Of a stretch of 64,000 bases of DNA, positions 49,720 through 58,670 are shown in pieces. The DNA is taken from NCBI GenBank assembly GCA_022846095.1, contig AP025583.1, forward strand, positions 310,001 to 374,000. The letters are read 5' to 3'. How positions within the stretch are numbered: position 1 is the first letter of the stretch; every line of letters starts with the position of its first letter. The stretch is from Oscillospiraceae bacterium. Its GTDB lineage: Bacteria; Bacillota; Clostridia; Oscillospirales; Oscillospiraceae. The translations under genes and the position numbers were made by a program. The notes beneath the pieces were generated by a model. The model ran no database searches and was not told the origin of the DNA. It saw only the letters and a list, made by a program, of their open reading frames with translations.

Positions 49720-52074
49720 TTATGACGCCGTGGCGGTATCGTCGTAGTAGGGCAGCGCCGCGAAGTCGAAGCTGTTCAGCCCACCGAGATCCAGGCTCAG
49801 CCGCCCATCCACGCCGCGGTAGAGGAACATGTCCACCGCCACCGGCTCCAAATTCCCGGCCTGGGCCTTTTCGGCGCGGACCAGATCCATCACCAGTCCG
49901 GCCCACTCCGCGTCGTAGGCCCTGTATTCCTCGTCCGTCATGTCCCACACGTCGGTGTCCTCGTACTTGTCCCAGAAGGCGTTGATGCCCTCGTCCTCAT
50001 AAAAGGCCCGGTCCACCCGCGCGAACAGGTCGTAGGGCTCCACCGTCACGCCGACGCCGTAGCCCCCCTCCGCGGGGGAGGCCGCCCCCACGTCGTAGTG
50101 CAGGTTGCCGTAGATCTCCCGATACAGGGCGATTACCTCGTCCCGCAGCGCCTGGCTGGGGTAGTCGATGTCATACATGTAGAAGAAATATTCGGCTTCC
50201 GTCTCCAGGTTGCTCTCGTACACGGCCCGGGCCTCCTCCGCGGTCATCCCTGTGGCCTTCAGGTAGGCGGGGTCGTACTTGCCCTTGTAGGCGGCGTCCA
50301 GCACGGCCTGGACGTAGGCCTGCGCGCCGAAATCCTCCGGCACGCCCGTCAGCCGCGTGCCCGCTGCCTGGCCGAAGTCCACCACCGCCTCCCCGGAGGG
50401 GGGCGCGTCCGGCACGGCGCGGCTGCTCTCGGCGGCGCTGGTCTCCAGCTTCATCTCCAGCTTGCCCAGGTAGGTGCCCTTGATTGCGAAGGTGCCCTCA
50501 ATCCCCCCGGCGCCGCCGGAGAGGTCGAAGCCCACCTCCACGGGGAAGACCCCCTTCACCTTGACGCTGCCCTTGGCGGTGATGCCGTCCAGCTTCTCCC
50601 CCCGCACCGTGGCGGTGAGCTTGCAGGTGAAGTCGGGCAGGCTCCGGCCGCTGAGCATCACCTCGGTGACGCTCAGCCCGCCCAGCATGTCCAGCTCGGC
50701 GGCCCGGGCCATCAGCTTCTGCAAATCCATATCCACCGTGTAGCTGGCGGTGGAGCCGCTCTTGGTTACGGTGAAGTTCTCGTCGTCCAGCACCAGCCGG
50801 TAGGACATGGACATCTGCTGGGCCAGCTCCCAGGGGCTGGTGGCGTAGTAGTAGCCCCCGGCCCGGATGGAGTTGACGATATTCGAGCCCACGGTGGGGG
50901 CCGCCCCGGTGCGGTCGGGGAGCATGGTCTCCAGCAGGGCCACGTCGCCGCCCGTGGCCCGCGCGCCCACCCAGGTGTCGTCGGGCAGGTTCACGCCCAG
51001 CTCGGAAAAGCTGCCGCTCTTGACGTACCAGGTCCCCGCCTCCCGGTTGAGGATGAAGCTCAGGCCGCTGCCGTCCAGCTGATCCAGCAGCGCCAGGCTC
51101 TCCTCGGGCAGGACGGAGAAGAGGGTCTCCCGCAGGCCGCCCAGGTCCACGCTCAGCGTGTAGTCCCCGCTCATATGGCCGTTGGTGGTCAGGTTCTCCC
51201 CCGCCAGGGAAATTTTCGCGGTGTCGCTGCCGTTCTCCTTGTACAGGGTGCCGGACAGGGAGAAGCGCTCCTTCCCGGCATAGGTCTTTTCCGGATCCAG
51301 GGCGGCCCAGCCCGCCGCCAGCACCGCGTTGAAGCTGTTGAAGTGGCTGTCCAGCTCGGCCTGGAGGGCGGCGTAATCGGTGAGGTAGGCCACCTCGTAG
51401 TAGTCGCTCCAGAACACCTCGTAGCCCAGGGCCTCGGCCGCGAAGCGCACGGGGATGTAGGTCCGGCCCCCGGACACGTAGGGGGTCATGCCCATGTCGA
51501 TGGAGTCGATCTTCTCCCCCGCGGTGTGCTTGAGCACGGTGCTGCCCAGATGCAGCTCCAGCTTCTCCCCGTCCGCCAGCACGGCGGTGATGGTCCCGCC
51601 GCTGTAGCTCACGCTGGCCCCCAGGCGCTCCAGGAAGGCCCGGAAGGGCACCAGCGTGCGGCCCGAGACCGCGATGGGCGCGTCGGCGCCCATGTCCAGG
51701 TACGCCCCGTTCACGGAGACGTTAATCCCCTCGGGGTAGGGCATACCCAGGCCGGTCTTGATCTGCACCAGGTACTCCTTCCAGCTGCTCTCGTAGTCGT
51801 AGCTCTCGTACTGCCAGGTGTAGTAGTCGTTGGAGTAGCGGTTGTAGAGATCCCACGCGCTCTCGGCGTAGTCCTCCCAGTAGCTGCCCCAGGCCTCGTC
51901 GCTCCAGCTCTCCGCCGCGGCCTTCTGCTCCCCGGTCCACGCGCCCCAGGGGCCGAACTCGGTGAACAGGCTGACCGGATCCTCCGGGGCCGCGGCCCCC
52001 TCCTCCGCCAGGGCCGGGGCAAAGCACCCCGCCAGCATCAGCACGGCCAGCAGGGCCGCCAGTTTTCGCCTCAT
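49720..52074 (-). CDS. Secreted stalk-domain (copper-amine-oxidase N-like) protein
   Basis: 784 residues with a lipobox-like signal peptide (LMLAGC), an aromatic, Tyr/Trp-rich segment (WDLYNRYSNDYYTWQYES), then a stalk domain of the copper amine oxidase N-terminal type: VNGAYLDMG, SGRTLVPFRAFLERLGASV, and TYIPVRFAAEALGYEVFW. The remaining ~550 residues are beta-rich with repeated DLGG and LSG patterns and an acidic end; no enzyme motif is seen. Such proteins are surface or cell-wall-associated in Clostridia with unknown role. Single gene. Confidence 0.88.
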   Translation of the reverse strand: MRRKLAALLAVLMLAGCFAPALAEEGAAAPEDPVSLFTEFGPWGAWTGEQKAAAESWSDEAWGSYWEDYAESAWDLYNRYSNDYYTWQYESYDYESSWKEYLVQIKTGLGMPYPEGINVSVNGAYLDMGADAPIAVSGRTLVPFRAFLERLGASVSYSGGTITAVLADGEKLELHLGSTVLKHTAGEKIDSIDMGMTPYVSGGRTYIPVRFAAEALGYEVFWSDYYEVAYLTDYAALQAELDSHFNSFNAVLAAGWAALDPEKTYAGKERFSLSGTLYKENGSDTAKISLAGENLTTNGHMSGDYTLSVDLGGLRETLFSVLPEESLALLDQLDGSGLSFILNREAGTWYVKSGSFSELGVNLPDDTWVGARATGGDVALLETMLPDRTGAAPTVGSNIVNSIRAGGYYYATSPWELAQQMSMSYRLVLDDENFTVTKSGSTASYTVDMDLQKLMARAAELDMLGGLSVTEVMLSGRSLPDFTCKLTATVRGEKLDGITAKGSVKVKGVFPVEVGFDLSGGAGGIEGTFAIKGTYLGKLEMKLETSAAESSRAVPDAPPSGEAVVDFGQAAGTRLTGVPEDFGAQAYVQAVLDAAYKGKYDPAYLKATGMTAEEARAVYESNLETEAEYFFYMYDIDYPSQALRDEVIALYREIYGNLHYDVGAASPAEGGYGVGVTVEPYDLFARVDRAFYEDEGINAFWDKYEDTDVWDMTDEEYRAYDAEWAGLVMDLVRAEKAQAGNLEPVAVDMFLYRGVDGRLSLDLGGLNSFDFAALPYYDDTATAS

Positions 52075-52184
52075 ACGGGTTCCTCCTCTTCTTTATTCAT
52101 CTGTTTCCAGTGTAGCAGAATTGCGGGGGCTTGTCTAACGCAACGGGGCGAATGCGCAGATCCCGTGCGCAATCGCGCGCCCCG

Positions 52185-53135
52185 TCAGGTCGCCTCCACC
52201 AGCGTGCGCCGCTCCCGCTCCAGCGCATCCGCGCGGGCGGCGGCCTCCCGCTCCTGCGCCTCCAGCTTGGCCATCACCCGCTCCACCCCGGCGCGGGTGC
52301 GGTAAACGCTGTCCTGGGAGGCGTGGATCTGGTCCTGCACCGCCAGATCGGCAAAGAGGCCGTCGAAGAAGTAGTCGGCAAAGGTGGCGAACTCGCCGAT
52401 CTCCACCGAGGGCCCCTCCATGTCCAGCGACACGTCGGCCAGCTCGGTGCGGAAGCTGCGCAGCAGCCGCTGCACCTGGTCGGCGGCCCAGCGGGCCTGG
52501 TCCAGGCTCTCGTGCTTGGCCATGGTGGTCAGCAGGCCCCCGCCCCAGATGTCCCAGGTGCCCAGGTCCTCCGCCTCTGCCAGGGAGTCCTCCATCTGGC
52601 CCACGGCGGACAGGAGGGACTGCCCGGCCTGTTGGGCCTCCCGGATCTCCCGCCGTTGGGCCTCCAGCGCGGCCTGCTCCTCCTCCAGCGCGGACAGCCG
52701 CGCCCCGGCCGCGCCTCCCTGGGCGCGGAGGAAGTCCTCCTTCTCCCCCAGGGCGCGGCCGTACTCCGCCTCCGCGCCCGCCAGGGCCGCGAGAGCCCCG
52801 TCCAGATCCCGGATGCGCCGCTCGATGTCCTCCAGATCCCGCACGGCCTGGTCGTGCTTGAGCTGGGCGGTCAGCTCCTCCCGGCGCTCCCGGGCCAGGG
52901 CCTCCTCCTTGTCCCCCTTGAGGGAGGCCAGCAGAGAGGCCAGGCTCAGCTTCTCCAGCTTCTCCACGTCGGCCCGCTCGCTGCGCAGCACTCCGGCGGT
53001 CTCCCGCTCCACGCCCCGGCGCTCCTCCCGCTGTCCGGCCAGGTCCGCGCGCATGGATTGCAGCTTCTTCCTGCGCTCCAGCGCCCCGCGGGCCGCGTCC
53101 AGCGCGGCGTTGAGTCCTTCCATGGTCTTGTCCAT
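52185..53135 (-). CDS. Coiled-coil protein of unknown function
   Basis: 316 residues, mainly long heptad-rich Glu/Arg/Ala helices (residues 1-160 and 265-316) around a middle segment WDIWGGGLLTTMAKHESLDQARWAADQVQRL and a later FATFADYFFDGLFADLAVQ that look globular. No signal peptide or membrane helix, so cytoplasmic. No family is recognised with certainty. It lies between a secreted stalk-domain protein and Tex, in a separate transcript. An overlapping Arg/Gly-rich frame is a shadow. Confidence 0.75.
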   Translation of the reverse strand: MDKTMEGLNAALDAARGALERRKKLQSMRADLAGQREERRGVERETAGVLRSERADVEKLEKLSLASLLASLKGDKEEALARERREELTAQLKHDQAVRDLEDIERRIRDLDGALAALAGAEAEYGRALGEKEDFLRAQGGAAGARLSALEEEQAALEAQRREIREAQQAGQSLLSAVGQMEDSLAEAEDLGTWDIWGGGLLTTMAKHESLDQARWAADQVQRLLRSFRTELADVSLDMEGPSVEIGEFATFADYFFDGLFADLAVQDQIHASQDSVYRTRAGVERVMAKLEAQEREAAARADALERERRTLVEAT

Positions 53136-53257
53136 CGTAATCCGCCCCCTTTCTCATCTGATTTCTATTCTAGCGGAAAGCGGCGCAATCCGCAATGGAC
53201 TTCCCGGCGGAAATGACGTAAAATAGAAAAATATTAAACAGCAAGGAGCGCGCCCAA

Positions 53258-55432
53258 ATGGAAACCATCGTACAGATACTGGCCCGGGAGCTGGGCCAGC
53301 GCGAGGACTACGTGCAAAACGTGGTCAACCTGATTGACGAGGGGAACACCATCCCCTTTATCGCCCGCTACCGCAAGGAGCTCCACGGCGCCATGGACGA
53401 CACCGTGCTGCGCGGCCTGGAGGACCGGCTCGCCTACCTGCGCAGCCTCCAGAAGCGCCGGGACGAGGTGTGCGCCGCCATCGAGGGCCAGGGCAAGCTG
53501 ACCGGGGAGCTCTCCGCGGCCATCGCCGGCGCCGCCACCCTGGCCGAGGTGGAGGACCTTTACCGCCCCTACAGGCAGAAGCGCCGCACCCGGGCCACCA
53601 TCGCCCGGGAGAAGGGGCTGGAGCCCCTGGCGGAGCTGCTCTTCGCCCAGAACCGGGACTGCCCGGACCCCCTGGAGGCCGCGGCGGACTATATCGACCC
53701 GGAGAAGGGGGTGGAGACGGCCCAGGACGCCCTGGCCGGGGCCTCGGACATCGTGGCCGAGCGCATCTCGGACGACGCGGACATCCGCAAGCTGCTGCGG
53801 GAGCTGTACTGGAAGCGGGCCGCCCTGGTCTCCCACGCCGCCAAAAAGGACCCGGAGGACAGCGTGTACCGCCTGTACTACGACTTCAGAACCCCGGTCT
53901 GCAAGGCCCAGGGCCACCAGATCCTGGCCATCAACCGGGGGGAGCGGGAGGAGCTTTTGAAGGTCACGGTGGAGCTGGACCGGGAGAGCGCCCTCGTCCC
54001 CATCCGCCGGGCGGTGCTGGCGCCCGGCGCGCCCTCCATGGCCTTTGTGCGCGCCGCGGCGGAGGACGCCTACGACCGGCTCATCGCCCCCAGCGTGGAG
54101 CGGGAGATCCGCAATATGCTCACCGAGCAGGCCGACGAGGGGGCCATCAGGAACTTCGGCCTCAACCTGCGCCCCCTGCTGATGCAGCCGCCGGTGAAGG
54201 GCCGGGTGACCATGGGCCTGGATCCCGGCTACCGCAACGGCTGCAAGGTGGCGGTGGTGGACGGCACCGGCAAGGTGCTGGACACGGCGGTGGTCTACCC
54301 CACCTTCTCCGAGCGCAAAAAGCAGGAGGCCATCGAGACCCTGTCCGCCCTGGTGCGCCGCCACGGGGTGGAGCACATCGCCATCGGCAACGGCACCGCC
54401 AGCCGGGAGACCGAGCAGATGACGGTGGAGCTGATCCGCCGCTGCGGGGGCGCTGTGTCCTATATGATCGTCAACGAGGCGGGGGCCTCGGTGTACTCGG
54501 CCTCCAAGCTGGCCGCGGAGGAGTTCCCGGAGTACGACGTGAACCTGAGAAGCGCCGTGTCCATCGCCCGCAGGCTCCAGGACCCCCTGGCCGAGCTGGT
54601 GAAGATCGACCCCAAGAGCATCGGCGTGGGCCAGTACCAGCACGATATGCCCCAGGCCCGGCTGGACGAGACCCTCTCCGGCGTGGTGGAGGACTGCGTC
54701 AACGCGGTGGGCGTGGATTTGAACACCGCCTCCGCCCCCCTGCTGGCCCGGGTGTCCGGCCTCAACGCCGCCACGGCGAAAAACATCGTCAAGTACCGGG
54801 AGGAGGCCGGCGTCTTTACCACCCGGAAGCAGGTGCTCAAGGTGCCCAAGCTGGGCCCCAAGGCCTTCGAGCAGGCGGCGGGCTTCCTCCGGGTGCCCGA
54901 GAGTAAAAACGTGCTGGACAACACCGCCGTCCACCCGGAGAGCTACGGCGCGGCCCAGGCGCTGCTGGAGCTGTGCGGCTACACCCTGGCCGACGTACGC
55001 GCCGGGGGCCTGGCCGAGCTGGGCGCCCGGGTGAAGGCGTACGGGGAGGCGCGGGCCGCCGAGGCGTGCGGCGTGGGCGTGCCCACCCTGCGGGACGTGT
55101 GCGCCGAGCTGATGAAGCCGGGCCGGGACCCCCGGGACGAGCTGCCCCGCCCCATCCTGCGCACCGACGTGATGGACGCGAAGGACCTGAAGCCCGGCAT
55201 GGAGCTCCAGGGCACGGTGCGCAACGTCATCGACTTCGGCGTGTTCGTGGACATCGGCGTGCACCAGGACGGGCTGGTCCACATCTCCCAGATCGCCCAG
55301 CGCCGGGTGCGCCACCCCTCCGAGCTGCTCAGCGTGGGGGATGTCGTCACGGTCTGGGTGCTGGAGGTGGACGAGAAGAAGAAGCGCATCTCCCTGACCA
55401 TGCGCAGGCCCAAGGACCAGAGTGCACAGTGA
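53258..55432 (+). CDS. tex: Tex-family RNA-binding transcription accessory protein
   Basis: 724-residue Tex: N-terminal helical domain (PFIARYRKELHGAMDD), YqgF-like domain (MGLDPGYRNGCKVAVVDG), helix-hairpin-helix region (VGVDLNTASAPLLARVSGLN), and a C-terminal S1 RNA-binding domain (GMELQGTVRNVIDFGVFVDIG, DGLVHISQI). Length is usual. It binds nucleic acid and is thought to act in transcription and stress survival. AAGGAG is upstream. It is followed closely by a phosphorylase-family gene and a metallopeptidase gene. Confidence 0.97.
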   Translation: METIVQILARELGQREDYVQNVVNLIDEGNTIPFIARYRKELHGAMDDTVLRGLEDRLAYLRSLQKRRDEVCAAIEGQGKLTGELSAAIAGAATLAEVEDLYRPYRQKRRTRATIAREKGLEPLAELLFAQNRDCPDPLEAAADYIDPEKGVETAQDALAGASDIVAERISDDADIRKLLRELYWKRAALVSHAAKKDPEDSVYRLYYDFRTPVCKAQGHQILAINRGEREELLKVTVELDRESALVPIRRAVLAPGAPSMAFVRAAAEDAYDRLIAPSVEREIRNMLTEQADEGAIRNFGLNLRPLLMQPPVKGRVTMGLDPGYRNGCKVAVVDGTGKVLDTAVVYPTFSERKKQEAIETLSALVRRHGVEHIAIGNGTASRETEQMTVELIRRCGGAVSYMIVNEAGASVYSASKLAAEEFPEYDVNLRSAVSIARRLQDPLAELVKIDPKSIGVGQYQHDMPQARLDETLSGVVEDCVNAVGVDLNTASAPLLARVSGLNAATAKNIVKYREEAGVFTTRKQVLKVPKLGPKAFEQAAGFLRVPESKNVLDNTAVHPESYGAAQALLELCGYTLADVRAGGLAELGARVKAYGEARAAEACGVGVPTLRDVCAELMKPGRDPRDELPRPILRTDVMDAKDLKPGMELQGTVRNVIDFGVFVDIGVHQDGLVHISQIAQRRVRHPSELLSVGDVVTVWVLEVDEKKKRISLTMRRPKDQSAQ

Positions 55433-55442
55433 GGAGGCCCCT

Positions 55443-56201
55443 ATGATAACCGATTCCTTTGACCCGGCCCCCGGGGCCATCGTGGAGCCCGGGTTCGTCA
55501 ACCGCCCCGCGGAGACGGGGTGCGGCCGCTGCGTGGCCACCTTCTCGGCGGCGGTGGTGGCGGCGGCGCTGGAGCGCTTCCCCTGCCGGGAGATCGCCCG
55601 GGTGGACAGCGTGGGCGGGCCCTGGCCCATCTACCTGCTGGAGCACCGGGGCGTGCCCGTCGCCTTTTATAAGACCATGATCGGCGCCAGTGGCGCGGGG
55701 GCCTGCATCGAGGAGGCCCGCTGCATCACCGGGGCGGACAAGTTCATTATGTTCGGCTCCTGCGGCTGCCTGGACCGGAGCATCCCCGCGGGCACGGTCA
55801 TCGTGCCCACCCACGCCTACCGGGACGAGGGCCTGTCCTACCACTACGCGCCCCCGGCGGACTACATCGCCCTCAAAAACGCGGACCGGGTGGCCGTCTT
55901 CTTCGAGGGGGCGGGCATCCCCTTCGTCCGGGGCAGGACCTGGACCACCGACGGCCTCTACAGGGAGACCCGGCGCAATATGGAGCTGCGCCGGGCGGAG
56001 GGCTGCGTGGCGGTGGAGATGGAGTGCGCCGGGATCCAGGCGGTCTGCGACTACCGGGGCCTGGAGTTCTACGACTTTCTGATCAACGGCGATCTGCTGG
56101 ACTGCGACAGGTGGGATCAGCGGATTCTGGGCACGGACACGGAGGCCGGCCACCAGCTGCGCTGCTTTTACGCCGCGCTGGATCTGGCCGCAAGCCTGTA
56201 A
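55443..56201 (+). CDS. Nucleoside phosphorylase-family protein
   Basis: 252 residues with the PNP/UDP phosphorylase fold: YKTMIGASGAGACIEEA (phosphate-binding loop), FIMFGSCGCLDRSIPAGTVIVP, and VAVEMECAGIQAVCDYRG, the conserved EMExA segment contacting ribose. It would cleave nucleosides with phosphate; uridine-like specificity is plausible, not shown. GAGGAGG precedes the ATG at 55443, ten bases after the tex stop; the longer frame overlaps tex. Co-transcribed with tex. Confidence 0.88.
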   Translation: MITDSFDPAPGAIVEPGFVNRPAETGCGRCVATFSAAVVAAALERFPCREIARVDSVGGPWPIYLLEHRGVPVAFYKTMIGASGAGACIEEARCITGADKFIMFGSCGCLDRSIPAGTVIVPTHAYRDEGLSYHYAPPADYIALKNADRVAVFFEGAGIPFVRGRTWTTDGLYRETRRNMELRRAEGCVAVEMECAGIQAVCDYRGLEFYDFLINGDLLDCDRWDQRILGTDTEAGHQLRCFYAALDLAASL

Positions 56202-56213
56202 GGAGGCGCGCGT

Positions 56214-56588
56214 ATGCTCACCTTTGACCAAGTGGGCGATCTGCTGGACGAGATCGCCGAGGGCTTCCCGCCCGAGTTCTACGAGGATCTCAACGGCGGC
56301 ATCGCCCTGCTGCCCGAGGCCAAGCCAGACCCGGCCTTCCCCCCCGGCGAGATGTACGTGCTGGGGGAGTACTGCAACGACCAGATGGGCCGCTACATCA
56401 ACCTCTATTACGGCTCCTTCGCCGCCCTGGCGAAGGACGAGGACTGGCCCCGGGCGGTGTGGGAGGACGAGCTCTACACCACCCTGGCCCACGAGTTCAC
56501 CCACCACGTGGAGGGCCTGGCCGGGGAGCGGGGGCTGGAAATCAAGGACGAGGAATTCTTGGAGGAGTACCGCGGGTCCCGCGATTAG
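56214..56588 (+). CDS. Zincin-like metallopeptidase family protein
   Basis: 124-residue short zinc-protease-like protein: the HExxH motif lies in LAHEFTHHVEGLAGERGLEIKDEEFLEEY, with the downstream acidic cluster typical of the bacterial DUF1025-like zincins. Its substrate and activity are unknown. GGAGG lies before the ATG and it follows the phosphorylase gene by 12 bp, so the three genes form an operon with tex. Confidence 0.82.
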   Translation: MLTFDQVGDLLDEIAEGFPPEFYEDLNGGIALLPEAKPDPAFPPGEMYVLGEYCNDQMGRYINLYYGSFAALAKDEDWPRAVWEDELYTTLAHEFTHHVEGLAGERGLEIKDEEFLEEYRGSRD

Positions 56589-56651
56589 CCCGGACGGCGG
56601 GAACGGGGAGGAGGCGGGGAGTTATCCCCCGCCCCCGCTCCGTTCCCGCCG

Positions 56652-56944
56652 TTACGCTCCGCCGGTGACCAGCTCGTCGCTGGTGCGGAATACCTCCATC
56701 GTCATCAGCACCCCCAGGTGGTAGCCATAGATAAACTGGTCCGTCTTGGTCAAGCAGTTGATTTCATCCTGCGCTTTTACGTAGTCCTCAAACAGCGCCT
56801 TTTCCGTCTTGCCCAGCGCGGCAAGCAGCGCGCCCTCCCGCTGGCAGATCCGCTCGATTGCCAGGCCATATTCCGAGCCCTGGCGGAAAAACGGGCGTTG
56901 GGCTGGAGGTTGTCGTTGGCGAAGTCTATCCGTATATTTTTCAT
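56652..56944 (-). pseudogene. Frameshifted DUF6809-like small protein
   Basis: A start frame from ATG 56944 reads MKNIRIDFANDNLQPNARFS and then leaves the family. The next frame continues FFRQGSEYGLAIERICQREG, LTKTDQFIYGYHLGVLMTME and ends TSDELVTGGA, which resembles small Clostridial DUF6809 proteins (about 97 residues when joined). The switch falls in a run of five T on the minus strand (about 56885-56890); a sixth T would restore one frame. It may be a recent pseudogene, a slippage-controlled gene or a sequence error. Confidence 0.65.
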
Positions 56945-57087
56945 TTCCTGCCGTCCCTTCGATGTCGGTTTCACACAACACCTTGCAGGAACGCGCCGCA
57001 TCGTGTATTATATGAATGCGGTCCGCCCCTGTGGCGGCTGTGTGGGGAGACGGCGTACTCTTCTTGTTGGGGGAGCGCCGTCTCTTC

Positions 57088-57192
57088 CTATTTCTTGAGG
57101 CTGTCATGCACCATATCAATTCCCTTGCGGACGACGTCAGAACGGGTGGTGCCAATTTCCTGCATACACTCTTCGAGCTTTTTTTGCGCCAT
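57088..57192 (-). CDS. 34-residue ribbon-helix-helix-like protein
   Basis: ATG frame of 34 codons: MAQKKLEECMQEIGTTRSDV then VRKGIDMVHDSLKK. The TTRSDVVRKGIDMV segment is a typical CopG/ribbon-helix-helix helix-turn, although the protein is shorter than usual and lacks a clear N-terminal strand. GAGGTG lies five bases before the ATG. A hairpin AGACGGCG/CGCCGTCT spanning about 57045-57085 follows. It lies upstream of, and in line with, the DUF6809-like gene, so the two may be one small unit. Confidence 0.6.
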   Translation of the reverse strand: MAQKKLEECMQEIGTTRSDVVRKGIDMVHDSLKK

Positions 57193-57255
57193 CGATTCAC
57201 CTCGCTTTCTTGTGCGCACAGAATGTCAAGTACAAAAAGCAAAGTGGATGCGCAC

Positions 57256-57338
57256 AAGGGGCGGCGAGGGCCGCAGGAACGCGGCAATCCGTCCCATCCC
57301 CGTACCGTAGGGGCGATTCACGAATCGCCCGCCTTAGC
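57256..57338. repeat. Dispersed palindromic repeat, copy D
   Basis: Reverse orientation relative to B: GGGGCGGCGAGGGCCGCAGG, GCGGCAATCCGTCCCATCCC, CGTACCGTAGGGG, dyad GGCGATTC-AC-GAATCGCC and CCGCCTTA. Its complement matches copy B almost base for base, minus the second dyad of B. Confidence 0.78.
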
Positions 57339-57383
57339 CGCAGCTCTTGCGCAAGAATCCTGACGCACGATTGCATGAAAAGA

Positions 57384-57416
57384 CCGGGACGGCTATGCCG
57401 TCCCGGCCTTTTTTCG
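57384..57416. terminator. Terminator after the phosphotriesterase-family gene
   Basis: 10-bp stem CCGGGACGGC-TAT-GCCGTCCCGG with T runs on both sides (TTTTTT on plus, TCTTTTC on minus); ends the minus-strand hydrolase gene. Confidence 0.88.
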
Positions 57417-57422
57417 TCTTTA

Positions 57423-58376
57423 TTAAGCGCCCTCGAAGAAGCGGCGGGGGTTGTCCACCAGCAGCCGGTCCAGGTTCGCCTGCTCCAGCCCCTGCGCGCG
57501 CAGCGCGGGCAGCACCCGTCGGTGGATGAAGGTGTAGTCCTCCTCCAGGTTCATCCAGTCGGCGTTTTTGGTGTCCTCCCAGCTGTCCCAAAAGGCCAGG
57601 TAGGCGGCCAGGTCGTGGCTCAAAAGCAGCCTGCGGCTCCAGCCCTTGCGGCACAGGGCGGCGATGGCGGCCACCCGCCGCTCCAGGCACAGGTCCCGGT
57701 CGCAGAAGCCGAAGCGGTCCATGCCCAGGTAGCAGCCCCGGCCCGCCATGTCCTCCAAATACTCCAGATCGTCGGTGTCCCCGCTGTGGCCCAGGATCAC
57801 CCGCTGAATGGGCACGCCGCAGGCGGCGAAGAGGTCCAGGATCTCCCCGCCGTTTCGGATCGAGGGGTCGTGGTGGCAGAAGATGGGCAGGCCGGTCTCC
57901 TTCGCCACCCGCCCCGTGGCGGTGAGCACCTTGCGCAGCAGGGGGGTGAGGCCCGCGCGGCCCACCCCGGCCTTGAGGATGCCCGGCTTCACGCCGGTGT
58001 CCGCGATGCCGTCGGCGCACTCCCCCATCAGCAGATCGTAGATCTGCTCCTCGTCCCGGAAGGCCAGCCAGGGCTCCTCCTGGTAGTAGAAGCCGCTGGA
58101 GGCGATGAAGTTGAGCCCCGTGCGCTCGGCCACGTCCCGGATCAGGCGCGCGTCCCGGCCCAGGTTCACCGGGGTGCCGTCCACCACCGTGCGCACGCCC
58201 AGAGCCTTGGCCTTGTTGAACTGTCCCACCGCCATCTCCAGCACCCTGTCGTACTCAAAAAAACGCGCGCCGAAGTTCATGCGCATGGACCAGTCCGCGC
58301 AGCTCACGTGCTCGTGCATCAGGGTCTGGCCCAGCGCGCCGGTGTCAAGACTGCCCAGAACGCCCTGTATTTTCAT
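57423..58376 (-). CDS. Phosphotriesterase-family metal hydrolase
   Basis: 317-residue amidohydrolase-superfamily TIM barrel of the PTE-related group. Metal ligands are visible: His21 and His23 (MHEHVS), bridging Lys in GILKAGVG, His in CHHDPS and LGHSGD, and Asp in LLSHDLA. Members are mostly lactonases, esterases or amidohydrolases; true phosphotriesterase activity is rare. GGAGGG precedes ATG 58376. It has its own promoter with an upstream dyad, and is near a LysR gene and an OFA-type transporter. A role in opening a lactone or ester of an aromatic substrate is speculative. Confidence 0.88.
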   Translation of the reverse strand: MKIQGVLGSLDTGALGQTLMHEHVSCADWSMRMNFGARFFEYDRVLEMAVGQFNKAKALGVRTVVDGTPVNLGRDARLIRDVAERTGLNFIASSGFYYQEEPWLAFRDEEQIYDLLMGECADGIADTGVKPGILKAGVGRAGLTPLLRKVLTATGRVAKETGLPIFCHHDPSIRNGGEILDLFAACGVPIQRVILGHSGDTDDLEYLEDMAGRGCYLGMDRFGFCDRDLCLERRVAAIAALCRKGWSRRLLLSHDLAAYLAFWDSWEDTKNADWMNLEEDYTFIHRRVLPALRAQGLEQANLDRLLVDNPRRFFEGA

Positions 58377-58410
58377 AGGGATCCCTCCTGCCTTTTTCTT
58401 GTATACTGCT

Positions 58411-58476
58411 ATTTTAAGGCAGGGTCCGCCCGCCGTCAATTCGGGTTGCTTATAAGGTAAACTGCCCCTTATAAGC
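58411..58476 (-). promoter_or_regulatory. Promoter and upstream dyad of the phosphotriesterase-family gene
   Basis: Minus strand: TTGACG (58439-58434), 17 bp, TAAAAT (58416-58411). Directly upstream is a perfect 10-bp inverted repeat GCTTATAAGG-N9-CCTTATAAGC (58448-58476), placed like an activator site. A weaker TTGCTTATGA half-site is at 58531. Confidence 0.72.
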
Positions 58477-58553
58477 CGTTTGGCGGACGTTGTCGTTGTG
58501 CAATTATACCAACCGGTTTTTTATTTGCGTTGCTTATGATTGCTTTTCCCGGT

Positions 58554-58598
58554 TATCGTTTATAGATATTTCACAAAAGCCCCCGTCTGGGATACAAT
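58554..58598 (+). promoter_or_regulatory. LysR-type promoter copy without an obvious downstream gene
   Basis: Plus strand: TATC-N7-GATA (58554-58568), -35 TTTCAC (58569-58574), 18 bp, -10 TACAAT (58593-58598). It matches the promoter at 17752-17708 over about 25 bp upstream plus the -10. The only gene downstream, LysR, is on the opposite strand. Confidence 0.65.
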
Positions 58599-58670
58599 CA
58601 ATTTAGGTTGAATGAACAGGTGGCGCCGCCTGTTCCAATCGGATCAGAACGACCGCCCGCGCGCGGAGCA

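Noticed and set aside
53234-55630. 798-residue minus-strand open frame
   Set aside because: Antisense shadow of tex; no domain, composition typical of GC-rich complement.
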